Below, piece by piece: positions 6,831-15,278 of a stretch of DNA of 64,000 bases (the first letter of the stretch is position 1; the number at the start of each line of letters is the position of its first letter). The DNA is taken from NCBI RefSeq assembly GCF_030295385.1, contig NZ_AP027079.1:1302001-1366000 (forward strand), given 5' to 3'. The notes under the pieces were generated by a model. It was given only the letters and a program-made list of their open reading frames with translations. It was not told where the DNA came from and did no database searches. Source of the stretch: Geothrix oryzae (GTDB lineage Bacteria; Acidobacteriota; Holophagae; Holophagales; Holophagaceae). The position numbers and the translations under genes were made by a program.

Positions 6831-7949
6831 ATGAGCCAGTTCAACATCGCCTGGTTGCCCGGTGACGGCGTGGGCGTCGAGGTCATGGAGGCCGCCAAGA
6901 TCTGCCTGGATGCCCTGAAGTTCGATGCCTCGTACACCCACGGGGACATCGGCTGGGAGTTCTGGTGCAAGGAGGGGGAAGCCTTCCCCCAGCGCACCAT
7001 CGACCTGCTGAAGAACAGCCATGCCGCCATGTTCGGCGCCATCACCTCGAAGCCCGTGAAGGACGCCGAGGCGGAGCTGGTGCCGGAACTGAAGGGCAAG
7101 GGGCTCATCTACCGCAGCCCCATCGTCCGCATGCGGCAGATGTTCGACCTCTACACCTGCCTGAGGCCCTGCAAGGCCTACGCGGGCAACCCTCTGAACT
7201 ACAAGGAAGACATCGACATGGTGATCTTCCGCGAGAACACCGAGGATCTCTACGCCGGCGTGGAATTCAGCCCCGTTCCCGACGAGCTGAAGGAAACCCT
7301 GAAGAAGCTCAGCAAGCCCTTCGCCCACTTCGCGGAGATTCCCGGCGACCAGTTCGCCATCACCTGCAAAGTGAACACCCAGAAGGGCTGCGACCGCATC
7401 ATCCGCGCCGCCTTCGAGTACGCCAAGAAGTTCGGCTACCCCAAGGTCACGGTCATCCACAAGGCCAATGTGGTGCGGGCCACCGAAGGCATGTTCCTGG
7501 AGACCGGCAAGCGCATCGCCAAGGAATACCCGGGCATCGCGATGGATGACGCCAATGTCGATGCCATCACCATGTGGATGCTCAAGAACCCCAAGAACTA
7601 CGGCGTGATGGTGGCCACCAACCTCTTCGGCGACATCGTCAGCGACCTCGCCGCCCAGATGGTGGGCGGGCTCGGCTTCGGCTGCTCGGGGAACATCGGC
7701 GAGAAGCTGGCGGTGTTCGAACCGAGCCATGGCAGCGCGCCGAAGTACGCGGGCCAGTACAAGGTGAACCCCATCGCCACCATCCTGGCCGCCAAGATGA
7801 TGCTGGATTGGCTGGGGGAGACCGAGAAGGGCGCCCGGCTCGAAGCCGCCACCGCCGCCGTCATCGCCGAAGGCCAGGTCCGCACCTACGACATGGGCGG
7901 CAAGGCCACGACCCTCGACATGGGCGAGGCGATTGCCAGGAAGCTCTGA
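6831..7949 (+). CDS. isocitrate/isopropylmalate-family decarboxylating dehydrogenase
   Basis: 372 residues of the beta-decarboxylating dehydrogenase family, which oxidise a 2-hydroxyacid with a 3-carboxyl group and release CO2. Seen: LPGDGVG, LYTCLRP, DMVIFRENTEDLYAG, the metal-binding NLFGDIVSD and HGSAPKYAG. The Lys-Tyr in HGSAPKYAG is the NADP-type signature of isocitrate dehydrogenase. In the substrate loop RSPIVRMRQ the Ser and last Arg of isocitrate dehydrogenase are kept, but the usual Asn (RSxN) is Ile. Gene order with a lyase, CoA-transferase and LeuCD-like pair argues for a substrate such as 3-methylmalate (product 2-oxobutyrate) rather than isocitrate. First gene of a five-gene operon; the next starts 8 bases on. 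Family certain, substrate open. Confidence 0.85.
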   Translation: MSQFNIAWLPGDGVGVEVMEAAKICLDALKFDASYTHGDIGWEFWCKEGEAFPQRTIDLLKNSHAAMFGAITSKPVKDAEAELVPELKGKGLIYRSPIVRMRQMFDLYTCLRPCKAYAGNPLNYKEDIDMVIFRENTEDLYAGVEFSPVPDELKETLKKLSKPFAHFAEIPGDQFAITCKVNTQKGCDRIIRAAFEYAKKFGYPKVTVIHKANVVRATEGMFLETGKRIAKEYPGIAMDDANVDAITMWMLKNPKNYGVMVATNLFGDIVSDLAAQMVGGLGFGCSGNIGEKLAVFEPSHGSAPKYAGQYKVNPIATILAAKMMLDWLGETEKGARLEAATAAVIAEGQVRTYDMGGKATTLDMGEAIARKL

Positions 7950-7957
7950 GGTCGGCC

Positions 7958-8866
7958 ATGGATCGCATCCTCATCCACGAAGTTGGCCCCCGCGACGGTC
8001 TCCAGGCCGAAAGCGTGGTTGTACCAACGGAAACGAAACTCGACTGGATCCGCCGCATGGCGGATTCGGGCGTGGACATCGTCCAGGTGGGCTCCTTCGT
8101 GCGGGGCGACAAGATGCCCCAGATGGCCGACACGGATGAGCTGTTCCGCCTCCTCGGCCGGGAATCCCATCGGGCCCTGCTGTCGGGTCTGGTGCTCAAC
8201 GAGAAGGGGTTGGAGCGGGCCCTGGAGGTGGGCGTTCCGCTCATCTGCATGGGCGTGTCCGCCTCCGAGACCCACAGCCGCAAGAACACCGGCATGGGCA
8301 CGGAGGACGCCACGCGCCGCATCATCGCCACGGCCCTGGAAGCCCGGAAGGCCGGGCGGAAGGTGCAGGTGAGCGTGCAGAGCGCCTTCGGCTGCGGCTT
8401 TGAAGGCCCCATCGACGAGGCCCGGGTCCTGGGCATCGTGGCCGCCTACCTGGACGCCGGGCTGACCTCCATCAGCCTGGCGGACACGGCGGGCCATGCC
8501 CACCCGGCCCAGGTGCGGCGCTATGTCCAGAAGGTCCTGGGCCTGGACCCCGCCGCCGAAATCACGGCGCACATCCACAACACCTACGGCCTGGGCATGG
8601 CCAGCGTCTACGCCGCCATGGAAGCCGGGGCCCGGGCCATCGAGACCAGCTTCGGCGGGCTCGGTGGCTGCCCCTTCACCAAGGTGGCGGCCGGTAATGT
8701 GGCCACGGAAGATCTCGTCCATGGCCTCCAGCGCACGGGGCAGCGCATGGACATCGACCTCGCGGCCCTCATCGGGGTGACGAAGGATGTCGCCGCCCAC
8801 TTCGGTCGGGAACTCCCCGGCTGCGTCTACCGAACCGGGCCTCTCGCTGCAAAGGTGACGGCATGA
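7958..8866 (+). CDS. HMG-CoA-lyase family lyase, possibly (R)-citramalyl-CoA lyase
   Basis: 302 residues, the usual size. The TIM-barrel start HEVGPRDGLQAE carries the metal Asp, HIHNTYG carries two further metal His, and the catalytic Cys (about residue 238) lies in GGLGGCPFTKVAAGNVATED. The family cleaves a 3-hydroxy-3-methyl acyl-CoA to acetyl-CoA and a keto acid. Leucine-catabolism neighbours (methylcrotonyl-CoA carboxylase, methylglutaconyl-CoA hydratase) are absent; instead the next gene, overlapping by ATGA, is a family III CoA-transferase. The same pair of families performs citramalate activation and (R)-citramalyl-CoA cleavage to acetyl-CoA and pyruvate in Chloroflexus. ATG 7958 follows the previous stop by 8 bases. 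Confidence 0.85.
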   Translation: MDRILIHEVGPRDGLQAESVVVPTETKLDWIRRMADSGVDIVQVGSFVRGDKMPQMADTDELFRLLGRESHRALLSGLVLNEKGLERALEVGVPLICMGVSASETHSRKNTGMGTEDATRRIIATALEARKAGRKVQVSVQSAFGCGFEGPIDEARVLGIVAAYLDAGLTSISLADTAGHAHPAQVRRYVQKVLGLDPAAEITAHIHNTYGLGMASVYAAMEAGARAIETSFGGLGGCPFTKVAAGNVATEDLVHGLQRTGQRMDIDLAALIGVTKDVAAHFGRELPGCVYRTGPLAAKVTA

Positions 8867-10062
8867 GCAGGAAGATCCTCGAAGGCATCAAGGTCCTGGA
8901 TCTCACGAATGTGTTGTCCGGGCCCTTCACCACGCTCCATCTGGCCTTGCTGGGGGCCGAAGTCATCAAGGTGGAGAATCCCAAAGACGGCGACCTGGCC
9001 CGGAAGCTGGGCATCGTCCCCGATCTGAACAAGAAGCTCATGGGCACCAGCTTCCTGGCCCAGAACTGCAACAAGAAGTCCATCACGCTCAACACCAAGT
9101 CCCCGGAAGGCAAAGAGATCTTCCGGAAGCTGGTGAAGGACGCGGATGTGGTGGTGGAGAATTTCCGGCCGGGCGTCATGGACCGCCTGGGGCTGGGCTA
9201 CAAGACGCTGGCGGCGCTCAACCCCCGGCTCATCTACTGCGCCATTTCGGGCTTCGGCCAGACGGGCCCCGACGCGCTTAAGCCCGCCTACGATCAGATC
9301 ATCCAGGGTCTGTCCGGCGAAATGGCTGTGAACGGCGACGAGCGGCTGAACCCCCTGCGCACGGGCTTCCCCGTCTGCGACACCGTGGGCGGCCTGAACG
9401 CCGCCTTTGCCGTGATGGCGGCGCTCTTCCACCGGGAGCGCACGGGGCAGGGGCAGGCCATCGACATCGCCCTGCTCGACAGCATCATGCCCCTCATGGG
9501 CTGGGTGGCGGCCAACCTGCTCATCGGCGGCGAGCAGCCGGCCCTCATGGGCAACGACAACTTCACGGCCGCGCCCAGCGGCACCTTCCGGACGCAGGAT
9601 GGGCACATCAACATCGCGGCGAACAAGCAGGAGCAGTGGGAGGCGGTCTGCGAGGTGCTGGAGGTTTCGGCATTGAAGACGGACCCCCGCTTCCAGGAGC
9701 GCGATACCCGGAAGAAGAACCGGCGGGAATTGACGCCGCTCCTGGAGGACCGGCTGACCCAGAAACCGACCCGCTTCTGGGTAGAGGCCCTGAACGCGAA
9801 GGATGTGCCCAGCGGGGAGATCCTGGGCCTCGAAGAGGCTTTACGGCAACCGCAGATCCAGCACCGGGAGGTGCTCCGCAAGGTCCAGGTGGCGGGCGTG
9901 GGCGAGATCGAGGTCTTCGGCCTGACGGCCCTCTTCGAGAAGACTCCAGGCTCCGTGGATGCCCCGCCGCCGGCCCTGGGCGAGCACAATGCCTTGGTCT
10001 ACGGGCACCTGGGCCTGGGCGAAGGCGAACTGACCGAATTGAAATCCAAAGGCGTCATCTGA
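8863..10062 (+). CDS. CaiB/family III CoA-transferase, possibly succinyl-CoA:citramalate CoA-transferase
   Basis: 399 residues, full length for the family. Seen: LEGIKVLDLTNVLSGPFTT at the N-terminus, AEVIKVENP, the NFRPGVMDRLGLGY block, and the catalytic Asp near residue 144 in KPAYDQIIQGLSG that forms the mixed anhydride with the carboxylate. These enzymes move CoA between two acids in the cytoplasm without ATP. The start overlaps the lyase stop as ATGA, so both are translated together and probably act in sequence: CoA is placed on a hydroxy-acid (citramalate is the best candidate), then the lyase splits the thioester. Ten bases separate it from the LeuC-like gene. Confidence 0.87.
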   Translation: MSRKILEGIKVLDLTNVLSGPFTTLHLALLGAEVIKVENPKDGDLARKLGIVPDLNKKLMGTSFLAQNCNKKSITLNTKSPEGKEIFRKLVKDADVVVENFRPGVMDRLGLGYKTLAALNPRLIYCAISGFGQTGPDALKPAYDQIIQGLSGEMAVNGDERLNPLRTGFPVCDTVGGLNAAFAVMAALFHRERTGQGQAIDIALLDSIMPLMGWVAANLLIGGEQPALMGNDNFTAAPSGTFRTQDGHINIAANKQEQWEAVCEVLEVSALKTDPRFQERDTRKKNRRELTPLLEDRLTQKPTRFWVEALNAKDVPSGEILGLEEALRQPQIQHREVLRKVQVAGVGEIEVFGLTALFEKTPGSVDAPPPALGEHNALVYGHLGLGEGELTELKSKGVI

Positions 10063-10072
10063 GGAGGTTCCC

Positions 10073-11362
10073 ATGGGCATGACCGTCGTCGAAAAGATCC
10101 TGGCCCGCGCAGCGGGGCAGGCCTCCGTGAAAGTGGGGGATGTGGTCGAACCCCAGGTCGATCTCGCCATGTCGCATGAGAACGCGGCGCTGGTGATCAA
10201 CCAGTTCCTGGAGGTGTTCCAGGGGACCGGCCGTCCGGCGAAGGTGTGGGATCCAGCCCGCATCGCCATCATCTTCGACCACCGGGTGCCGGCGGAATCC
10301 CCCAAGACCGCCACCAACCAGAAGAAGATCCGCGGATTCGTGGCCGAGCACGGCATCACCAAGTTCCACGACATTCGCGGCGATGTGGGCGGCATCTGCC
10401 ACCAGATCCTGCCGGAGTACGGCTATGTGCGGCCGGGCTTCGTGGTGTTGGGCACGGATTCCCACACCACCAGCCACGGGGCGCTGGGCGCCTTCAGCTT
10501 CGGCGTCGGCGCCACGGAGATGGCCTCGGCCTGGAGCCTGGGCATCGCGGTGAACATCGAAGTGCCCGCCACCATCAAGGTGGTGGTGAAGGGCGAGTTT
10601 CCGGCCATGGTCGGCCCCAAGGACCTCATCCTCCACCTGATCGGCAAGCTCACGGCCCAGGGCGCCAACTACAAGGTGCTGGAATTCCACGGCGAGACCA
10701 TCCGGAAGATGAGCACCAGCGGGCGCATCGCCATCTGCAACATGAGCGTGGAGGCCGGCGCCACCTCCGGCATCGTTCCCGGGGACGAGGAGACGGTCCG
10801 CTACCTCCGCGAGGAGGCGGGCGTCGTGGACGCGATCACCTGCGTCACCCCGGATCCCGATGCGCAGTACATCCAGACGGTGGAGATCGATGTCTCCGCG
10901 CTGGCGCCCCAGATCGCCTGCCCGCACATGGTGGACCATGTGAAGCCCATCGACCAGGTTCTCGGCACCAAGATCCAGCAGATCGTCATCGGCAGCTGCA
11001 CCAACGGCCGCCTGGACGATCTGGCGGACGCCGCCGCCATCCTGCGGGGCAAAAAGGTCGCGGAAGGCACCCGCATGCTGGTGTTCCCCGCCTCCAGCAA
11101 AATCTTCGCGCAGGCCCTGGACAAGGGCTACATCCACGACTTCATGAGGGCCGGGGCCGTGGTCATGAACTCCGGCTGCGGTCCCTGCCTGGGCGTGCAT
11201 GAGGGGGCGCTGGGCGACCACGAAGTGGCCCTCAGCACCACCAACCGCAATTTCAAGGGCCGCATGGGCAATCCGACCGGCGAGGTCTACCTCTGCAGCC
11301 CGGTGGTGGCCGCCGCCTCGGCGATCACCGGCGTCATCACCGATCCCCGGAAAGGAGCCTGA
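10073..11362 (+). CDS. 3-isopropylmalate dehydratase/homoaconitase-type large subunit
   Basis: 429 residues, the short LeuC type typical of archaeal and many anaerobic bacterial enzymes rather than the ~466-residue E. coli type. The three cysteines that hold the [4Fe-4S] cluster are present in IGSCTNGR (Cys309) and SGCGPCLG (Cys369, Cys372), and the substrate block GTDSHTTSHGALGAFSFGVG is intact. With the small subunit one base downstream it forms a hydro-lyase that isomerises hydroxy-acids through an unsaturated intermediate (isopropylmalate, citramalate/3-methylmalate or homocitrate types). No isopropylmalate or homocitrate synthase is nearby, so the substrate is set by the lyase and transferase neighbours. 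AGGAGG lies 6 bases before the ATG. Confidence 0.9.
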   Translation: MGMTVVEKILARAAGQASVKVGDVVEPQVDLAMSHENAALVINQFLEVFQGTGRPAKVWDPARIAIIFDHRVPAESPKTATNQKKIRGFVAEHGITKFHDIRGDVGGICHQILPEYGYVRPGFVVLGTDSHTTSHGALGAFSFGVGATEMASAWSLGIAVNIEVPATIKVVVKGEFPAMVGPKDLILHLIGKLTAQGANYKVLEFHGETIRKMSTSGRIAICNMSVEAGATSGIVPGDEETVRYLREEAGVVDAITCVTPDPDAQYIQTVEIDVSALAPQIACPHMVDHVKPIDQVLGTKIQQIVIGSCTNGRLDDLADAAAILRGKKVAEGTRMLVFPASSKIFAQALDKGYIHDFMRAGAVVMNSGCGPCLGVHEGALGDHEVALSTTNRNFKGRMGNPTGEVYLCSPVVAAASAITGVITDPRKGA

Positions 11363-11363
11363 C

Positions 11364-11858
11364 ATGGCGAAGGTCATCATCACGCTCGGGAACGACATCA
11401 GCACGGATGACATCTACCCGGGCCGTTTCATGGCCACCGTGCTGCCCACGGAGACCCCCCAGTTCGCCTTCTTCGACCGCACCGAGTTCAACGCGAAGCT
11501 CAAGGCCAAGGCCTTTCCGCCAGGGTCGATCATCGTGGGCGGGGAGAACTTCGGTTGCGGCTCCAGCCGGGAGCAGGCCTGCTCAACCCTCAAGGGCCAC
11601 GAGGTGGCCGTGGTGGCCAAGAGCATCTCGCGCATCTTCCTGCAGAACAGCATCAACCTGGGCCTGCAGGTGGTGATCTGCCCCGGCCTCGAGGCCAGCG
11701 AGGGGGATGAGCTGGAGATCACGACCGACCGGGTGCTCAACAAGACCACCGGCAAGGCCTTCGAGCAGGTCCAGCTGCCCGCCGCCCGCAAGGGCATCAT
11801 GGACGCGGGCGGGCTCATCCCCTACACCCGCGCACGGCTGTTGGCGACGAACGCCTGA
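11364..11858 (+). CDS. 3-isopropylmalate dehydratase/homoaconitase-type small subunit
   Basis: 164 residues, the normal length of the swivel-domain subunit. ISTDDIYPGRF near the N-terminus and GGENFGCGSSREQA (residues ~52-65) are the family signatures; the second forms part of the substrate pocket. The loop PGRFMATVLP differs from the usual isopropylmalate (ARYL) and homoaconitate (GRYLRT) versions, in line with another substrate. It begins one base after the large subunit stop with AAAGGAG just upstream, and ends the operon; a strong hairpin follows. Confidence 0.9.
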   Translation: MAKVIITLGNDISTDDIYPGRFMATVLPTETPQFAFFDRTEFNAKLKAKAFPPGSIIVGGENFGCGSSREQACSTLKGHEVAVVAKSISRIFLQNSINLGLQVVICPGLEASEGDELEITTDRVLNKTTGKAFEQVQLPAARKGIMDAGGLIPYTRARLLATNA

Positions 11859-11872
11859 AGGCTTGCGGCAGG

Positions 11873-11910
11873 GAGAACCGGCCGGGGCGGTTGCGCTCCG
11901 GCCGGTTCTC
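11873..11910. terminator. hairpin between convergent operon and tpx
   Basis: Thirteen-base perfect arms 11873-11885 and 11898-11910 (GAGAACCGGCCGG and its complement) with a 12-base loop, followed by TCTATT. It lies between the LeuD-like gene and the convergent tpx stop, so it probably ends both transcripts. Confidence 0.65.
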
Positions 11911-11911
11911 T

Positions 11912-12457
11912 CTATTCCGTCGTCTCGAGGGCATCCTGCGGGCAGGGGTGGTGGTGGTTCCGGATGGCGTGGATGGCCATGTCGTAGTCCGGCTCATGCG
12001 TGAGCTCGGACACCAACTCGGTGTGGACGACCGTGCCGTTCTCGTCCAGCGCCACGACGGCCCGGGCCAGGAGGCCCCGCAGCGGGCCATCCACGAGGGT
12101 GACGCCGAACGAGGTTCCGAAATCCGGGTGCCGGAAGGCGGAGACGGGCACGGCCCGCTCCAGCCGCTCCGCCCCGCAGAAGAGATCCAGGGCGAAGGGC
12201 AGGTCCATGGAGACGCAGAGCAGCACCGCGTCGCTCAGATCCGCCGCGAGGGCGTTGAAGGTCCGCATGCTCTGGGCGCAGGTGGCCGTGTCCAGACTGG
12301 GGAAGATGCTCAGCACGATGCGCTTCCCCTCCAGCTCCACGCTGGTGATGTCGCGGAGATCCGTGCGGGTGAGGGTGAACGGGGGCGTGGCGAAGCCGAT
12401 GGTGGGCAGCTCGCCGCAGGTATGGACGGGGTTGCCGTTCAGGGTGATCGTGGCCAT
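11912..12457 (-). CDS. tpx: thiol peroxidase (atypical 2-Cys peroxiredoxin)
   Basis: 181 residues against ~168 in E. coli; the extra is a C-terminal tail (NHHHPCPQDALETTE). The peroxidatic Cys60 is in FPSLDTATCAQSMR and the resolving Cys94 in DLPFALDLFCG, the exact spacing of Tpx. It reduces hydrogen peroxide and alkyl peroxides in the periplasm or cytoplasm using thioredoxin. The substrate-facing start TPPFTLTRTDL is typical. It is a single gene, convergent to the five-gene operon. GGGAGGT lies 4 bases before the ATG. The His-rich tail with a third Cys is unusual. Confidence 0.93.
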   Translation of the reverse strand: MATITLNGNPVHTCGELPTIGFATPPFTLTRTDLRDITSVELEGKRIVLSIFPSLDTATCAQSMRTFNALAADLSDAVLLCVSMDLPFALDLFCGAERLERAVPVSAFRHPDFGTSFGVTLVDGPLRGLLARAVVALDENGTVVHTELVSELTHEPDYDMAIHAIRNHHHPCPQDALETTE

Positions 12458-12613
12458 GGTGACCTCCCGGCGGGCTCATCCTACTCCCGATGGGGAAATC
12501 CGTAACGGCATTCCTGACCGATTGATCACCTCTGAGTGGAAGATCACCCCTGGAATGCCTCGGCTCGCCCCAGCCCGCTGGCGGGAACTCCTTTGTGTCT
12601 CTAGGCTTGGAGC

Positions 12614-13699
12614 ATGGAACCCGCGGTTGGGAAGTGGCGCTGGTACTGGGGCATCTGGGCCCTGATGGGGCTCTACATGGCCACCTGGGACCTGGCCATG
12701 TACCCGTCCGCCCCGGTTCTCCGGCTCGTGGTGATGAACCTGCTCCAGAACGGGGCCTGGGGCCTGCTGGGCCTCTTCCTGATCTGGCTGGCCAACCGGC
12801 GGCCCATCGAATCCTTCGCCTGGTCCCAGTGGCGGACCTGGACCCTGCACCTGCTGGCCAGCGTGGTCGTGGCGGCTCTGGGGCTTTTCGTGGCCTACCT
12901 CATCTCCCTCCGCCTGGATTCCTGGGACCTGGGGAAGCCCATCGATCTGGCGCGGTTCCTCAAGGGCCTGCCGCGCTTCTACCGGGCCTACTTCCACACG
13001 AACCTCCTCTTCATGTGGGCGGTGGTCGCCGCCTTCCATGGGTTGCGGATCTACCGGAAGTACAAGGCCCGCGAAGTCGAGGCCGCGAAGCTGGAGGCCC
13101 GGTTTGCCGAGGCCCAGAACCTGGCCCTTCGGATGCAGCTCCAGCCCCACTTCCTCTTCAACACGCTCAACTCCATCTCCGCCCTGGTCCACGCCAATCC
13201 GGAGGGCGCGGACGACATGATCAGCCGCCTGGGGGATTTCCTGCGCATGACCCTGGACGCTCCGCCCGACCAGCTGGTGACGCTGCGCAAAGAGCTGGCC
13301 TTCATCCAGGCCTACCTGGCCATCGAGCAGGTGCGCTTCCAGGACCGGCTCCAGGTCCGCATGGACATCGCCCCCGACCTGCTGGACCTGCGGGTGCCCA
13401 GCTTCATCCTCCAGCCCCTGGTGGAGAATGCTCTCAAGCATGGCCTGTCCGACCGTCCCCAGGGCGGCACCCTGCAGCTGCGGGCCCACCGCGATTCCGA
13501 GTGCCTGGTGATCGAGGTCCAGGACGACGGCGAGGGATTCACGCCGGGCCGCGAGGGCGTGGGTCTCGGCAATGTCCGGGCCCGCCTGGGGCTGCTCTAC
13601 AAGGGCAGGCATCAACTGGACCTGCTGGGCGCTCCGGGCCGGGGTACCCTCGTGGTGTTGCACCTTCCCCTGGATCGGCCGGGACCGGAGGTCGGATGA
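12614..13699 (+). CDS. LytS-type sensor histidine kinase
   Basis: 361 residues. Four hydrophobic segments in the first ~145 residues make a membrane sensor with no extra input domain. Then comes the phospho-acceptor block LRMQLQPHFLFNTLNS (His179) of the His_kinase (LytS/YehU) family, the inter-domain LAIEQVRFQDR motif, and a HATPase with VENALKHG and DDGEGF/GVGLGNVRARL. It autophosphorylates and passes phosphate to the LytTR regulator, whose start overlaps the kinase stop by ATGA. A GGCATTCC-38-GGAATGCC inverted repeat (12507-12559) precedes the gene and may be a control site. Signal unknown. Confidence 0.93.
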   Translation: MEPAVGKWRWYWGIWALMGLYMATWDLAMYPSAPVLRLVVMNLLQNGAWGLLGLFLIWLANRRPIESFAWSQWRTWTLHLLASVVVAALGLFVAYLISLRLDSWDLGKPIDLARFLKGLPRFYRAYFHTNLLFMWAVVAAFHGLRIYRKYKAREVEAAKLEARFAEAQNLALRMQLQPHFLFNTLNSISALVHANPEGADDMISRLGDFLRMTLDAPPDQLVTLRKELAFIQAYLAIEQVRFQDRLQVRMDIAPDLLDLRVPSFILQPLVENALKHGLSDRPQGGTLQLRAHRDSECLVIEVQDDGEGFTPGREGVGLGNVRARLGLLYKGRHQLDLLGAPGRGTLVVLHLPLDRPGPEVG

Positions 13700-14448
13700 C
13701 CTTGCGTGCCCTCATCGTGGATGACGAATCGCTGGCCCGGCAGCGCATCCGCCATCTGCTCCGCAAGGCGCCGGACATCGAGGTGGCCGCCGAATGCGCC
13801 CACGGCCTCGAGGCGGTGAAGGCCATTGAGGACCTGGCGCCGGATCTGGTCTTCCTCGACATCCAGATGCCGGAACTGGACGGCTTCGGCGTGGTGGAGG
13901 CCGTGGGGGCGGACCGCATGCCGCCCACCCTCTTCATCACGGCCTATGACCAGCACGCGCTCCGGGCCTTCGAGGTCCACGCCCTCGACTACCTGCTCAA
14001 GCCCTTCTCGCCTGAGCGCTTCCACCAGGCCTTGGAGCGGGCCCGCCGCTGGTGTACCCAGAAAGAGGCAGGGAGCGGACCTGACCTGGAGGCCCTGCTG
14101 GCGGGGCTACGGAAGGAGCGGCCCTGGGTGGACCGGCTGCTGGTGAAGCAGGGCGACCGCCACATCCTGGTGAAGACAGCCGGCCTGCAATGGATCGAGG
14201 CCGAGGACAACTATGTGCGCCTCCATGTGGAGGGCACCTCCCACCTGCTACGGCAGACCTTGTCGGGACTGCTCACCCGGCTGGATCCCGCCCAGTTCCG
14301 CCGCATCCACCGCTCGGCCATCGTGAACCTGGACTGCATCAAGGAATTCCAGCCCTGGACCGGCGGCGACCACCTGGTGATCATGCGCGATGGCACCCGC
14401 CTCACCCTGAGCCGGACCTACCGCGAACAGTTCGGAGAGTGGCTCTGA
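13696..14448 (+). CDS. LytTR-family response regulator
   Basis: 250 residues. Receiver domain (1-~120) with phospho-acceptor Asp55 in LVFLDIQMPELDG, DDES acidic pocket, and a conserved Lys in YLLKPFSPERF; then a LytTR DNA-binding domain (~145-250) containing VKTAGLQWIEAEDNYVRLH and FRRIHRSAIVNL. It activates or represses target promoters by binding direct repeats. ATGA overlap with the kinase gene gives coupled translation. Full length for the family. Confidence 0.95.
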   Translation: MTLRALIVDDESLARQRIRHLLRKAPDIEVAAECAHGLEAVKAIEDLAPDLVFLDIQMPELDGFGVVEAVGADRMPPTLFITAYDQHALRAFEVHALDYLLKPFSPERFHQALERARRWCTQKEAGSGPDLEALLAGLRKERPWVDRLLVKQGDRHILVKTAGLQWIEAEDNYVRLHVEGTSHLLRQTLSGLLTRLDPAQFRRIHRSAIVNLDCIKEFQPWTGGDHLVIMRDGTRLTLSRTYREQFGEWL

Positions 14449-14468
14449 CGCTGATCCCGGCCAAGAGA

Positions 14469-14492
14469 ACGGCCCGGCGGGGGCCGGGCCGT
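14469..14492. terminator. GC-rich hairpin between convergent genes
   Basis: Ten-base perfect arms ACGGCCCGGC (14469-14478) and complement (14483-14492) around a GGGG loop, between the LytTR regulator and the convergent gene ending at 14512. No T-run, so termination efficiency is uncertain. Confidence 0.5.
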
Positions 14493-14511
14493 GGCAGGCG
14501 GGCGGTGGGGG

Positions 14512-15081
14512 TCATTCGGCGGCGTGCACCGCGATGGTGGCCATGCCCTCCTGCCGGAGCACCAGGGAGGCCTTCTGCGCCAGGGCCCGGTTGGGCAGGA
14601 TCACATCCACGGTGCCGATGAGGCGGTCCGTGACGAGCACTTCGCCCTGGGTGCCGTCGCCCACGCTGAACACCGCGCCCTGCTTCAGGGCCACGGCCGT
14701 GGTTCCGATGGCGGGCACGCCCCGGAGGCCCAGCTGGCTGATGGCGAGGGTGGCTCCGAAGGAACCGTCCCGGAACGAGCGGTCGCCGGGGAGCAGCACC
14801 AGATAGTCGGCCTTGTGATTGGCGATCAGGTGGGCCGCCGAGGCGGCATACTCGGGCCGACGGGTGTCCGCCACGGTGATCAGCGAGCCTTCGCCGGCGG
14901 CCTTGGCCAGGGCCATCACCTGGGCCTGGCTGGCGTTGTAGTCGCAGATCACGCCGATATGCTGCTTCTCGGGCCAGGTGGTGCGGGTGGCCTTCATGAG
15001 CGGCTGGAAGTCCTCGGCCTGGAGTGCCAGGCCGGCGAAGGCCGCCACGGCCACAGCGAGGGATGTCGAGATGCGGTTCAT
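14512..15081 (-). CDS. periplasmic substrate-binding-like protein of the TonB locus
   Basis: 189 residues. Signal peptide MNRISTSLAVAVAAFAGLALQAE, then a Rossmann-like pattern (KQHIGVICDYNASQAQVMALAK ... KADYLVLLPG ... GVPAIGTTAVALKQGAVFSVG) like one lobe of ABC substrate-binding proteins of the PF04392 kind; it is too short for a full two-lobe receptor. GGAGG lies 5 bases before ATG 15081. It is the last gene of the locus that includes a TonB receptor and a PepSY-type membrane protein, so a role in handling the imported metal complex or its cofactor is inferred. A hairpin (15201-15240) separates it from the gene upstream, so it may also be partly independent. Confidence 0.6.
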   Translation of the reverse strand: MNRISTSLAVAVAAFAGLALQAEDFQPLMKATRTTWPEKQHIGVICDYNASQAQVMALAKAAGEGSLITVADTRRPEYAASAAHLIANHKADYLVLLPGDRSFRDGSFGATLAISQLGLRGVPAIGTTAVALKQGAVFSVGDGTQGEVLVTDRLIGTVDVILPNRALAQKASLVLRQEGMATIAVHAAE

Positions 15082-15200
15082 GTTGCCTCCGAACGGGAAG
15101 GGCTGCCGGAACCGGGGCACCGGCGGCGCGTGGAATGGGAGCCCGGAGCGGCGATCCGACGGGCGGGGATGACGCCGATCAACATGCGCAGGGCGCCCCT

Positions 15201-15240
15201 CCCGGGCCACGGATCTGGGGCGAACCGATCCGTGGCCGGG
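15201..15240. repeat. inverted repeat inside the TonB-receptor locus
   Basis: CCACGGATC (15207-15215) pairs with GATCCGTGG (15227-15235), extended by GG/CC pairs with one bulge. It lies in the 197-base spacer upstream of the 14512-15081 gene and may reduce expression of that last gene or stabilise the upstream message. Confidence 0.55.
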
Positions 15241-15278
15241 CGAAGGGGCACCCGTCAGGGGCGAGCCGGAGGTGGGAA

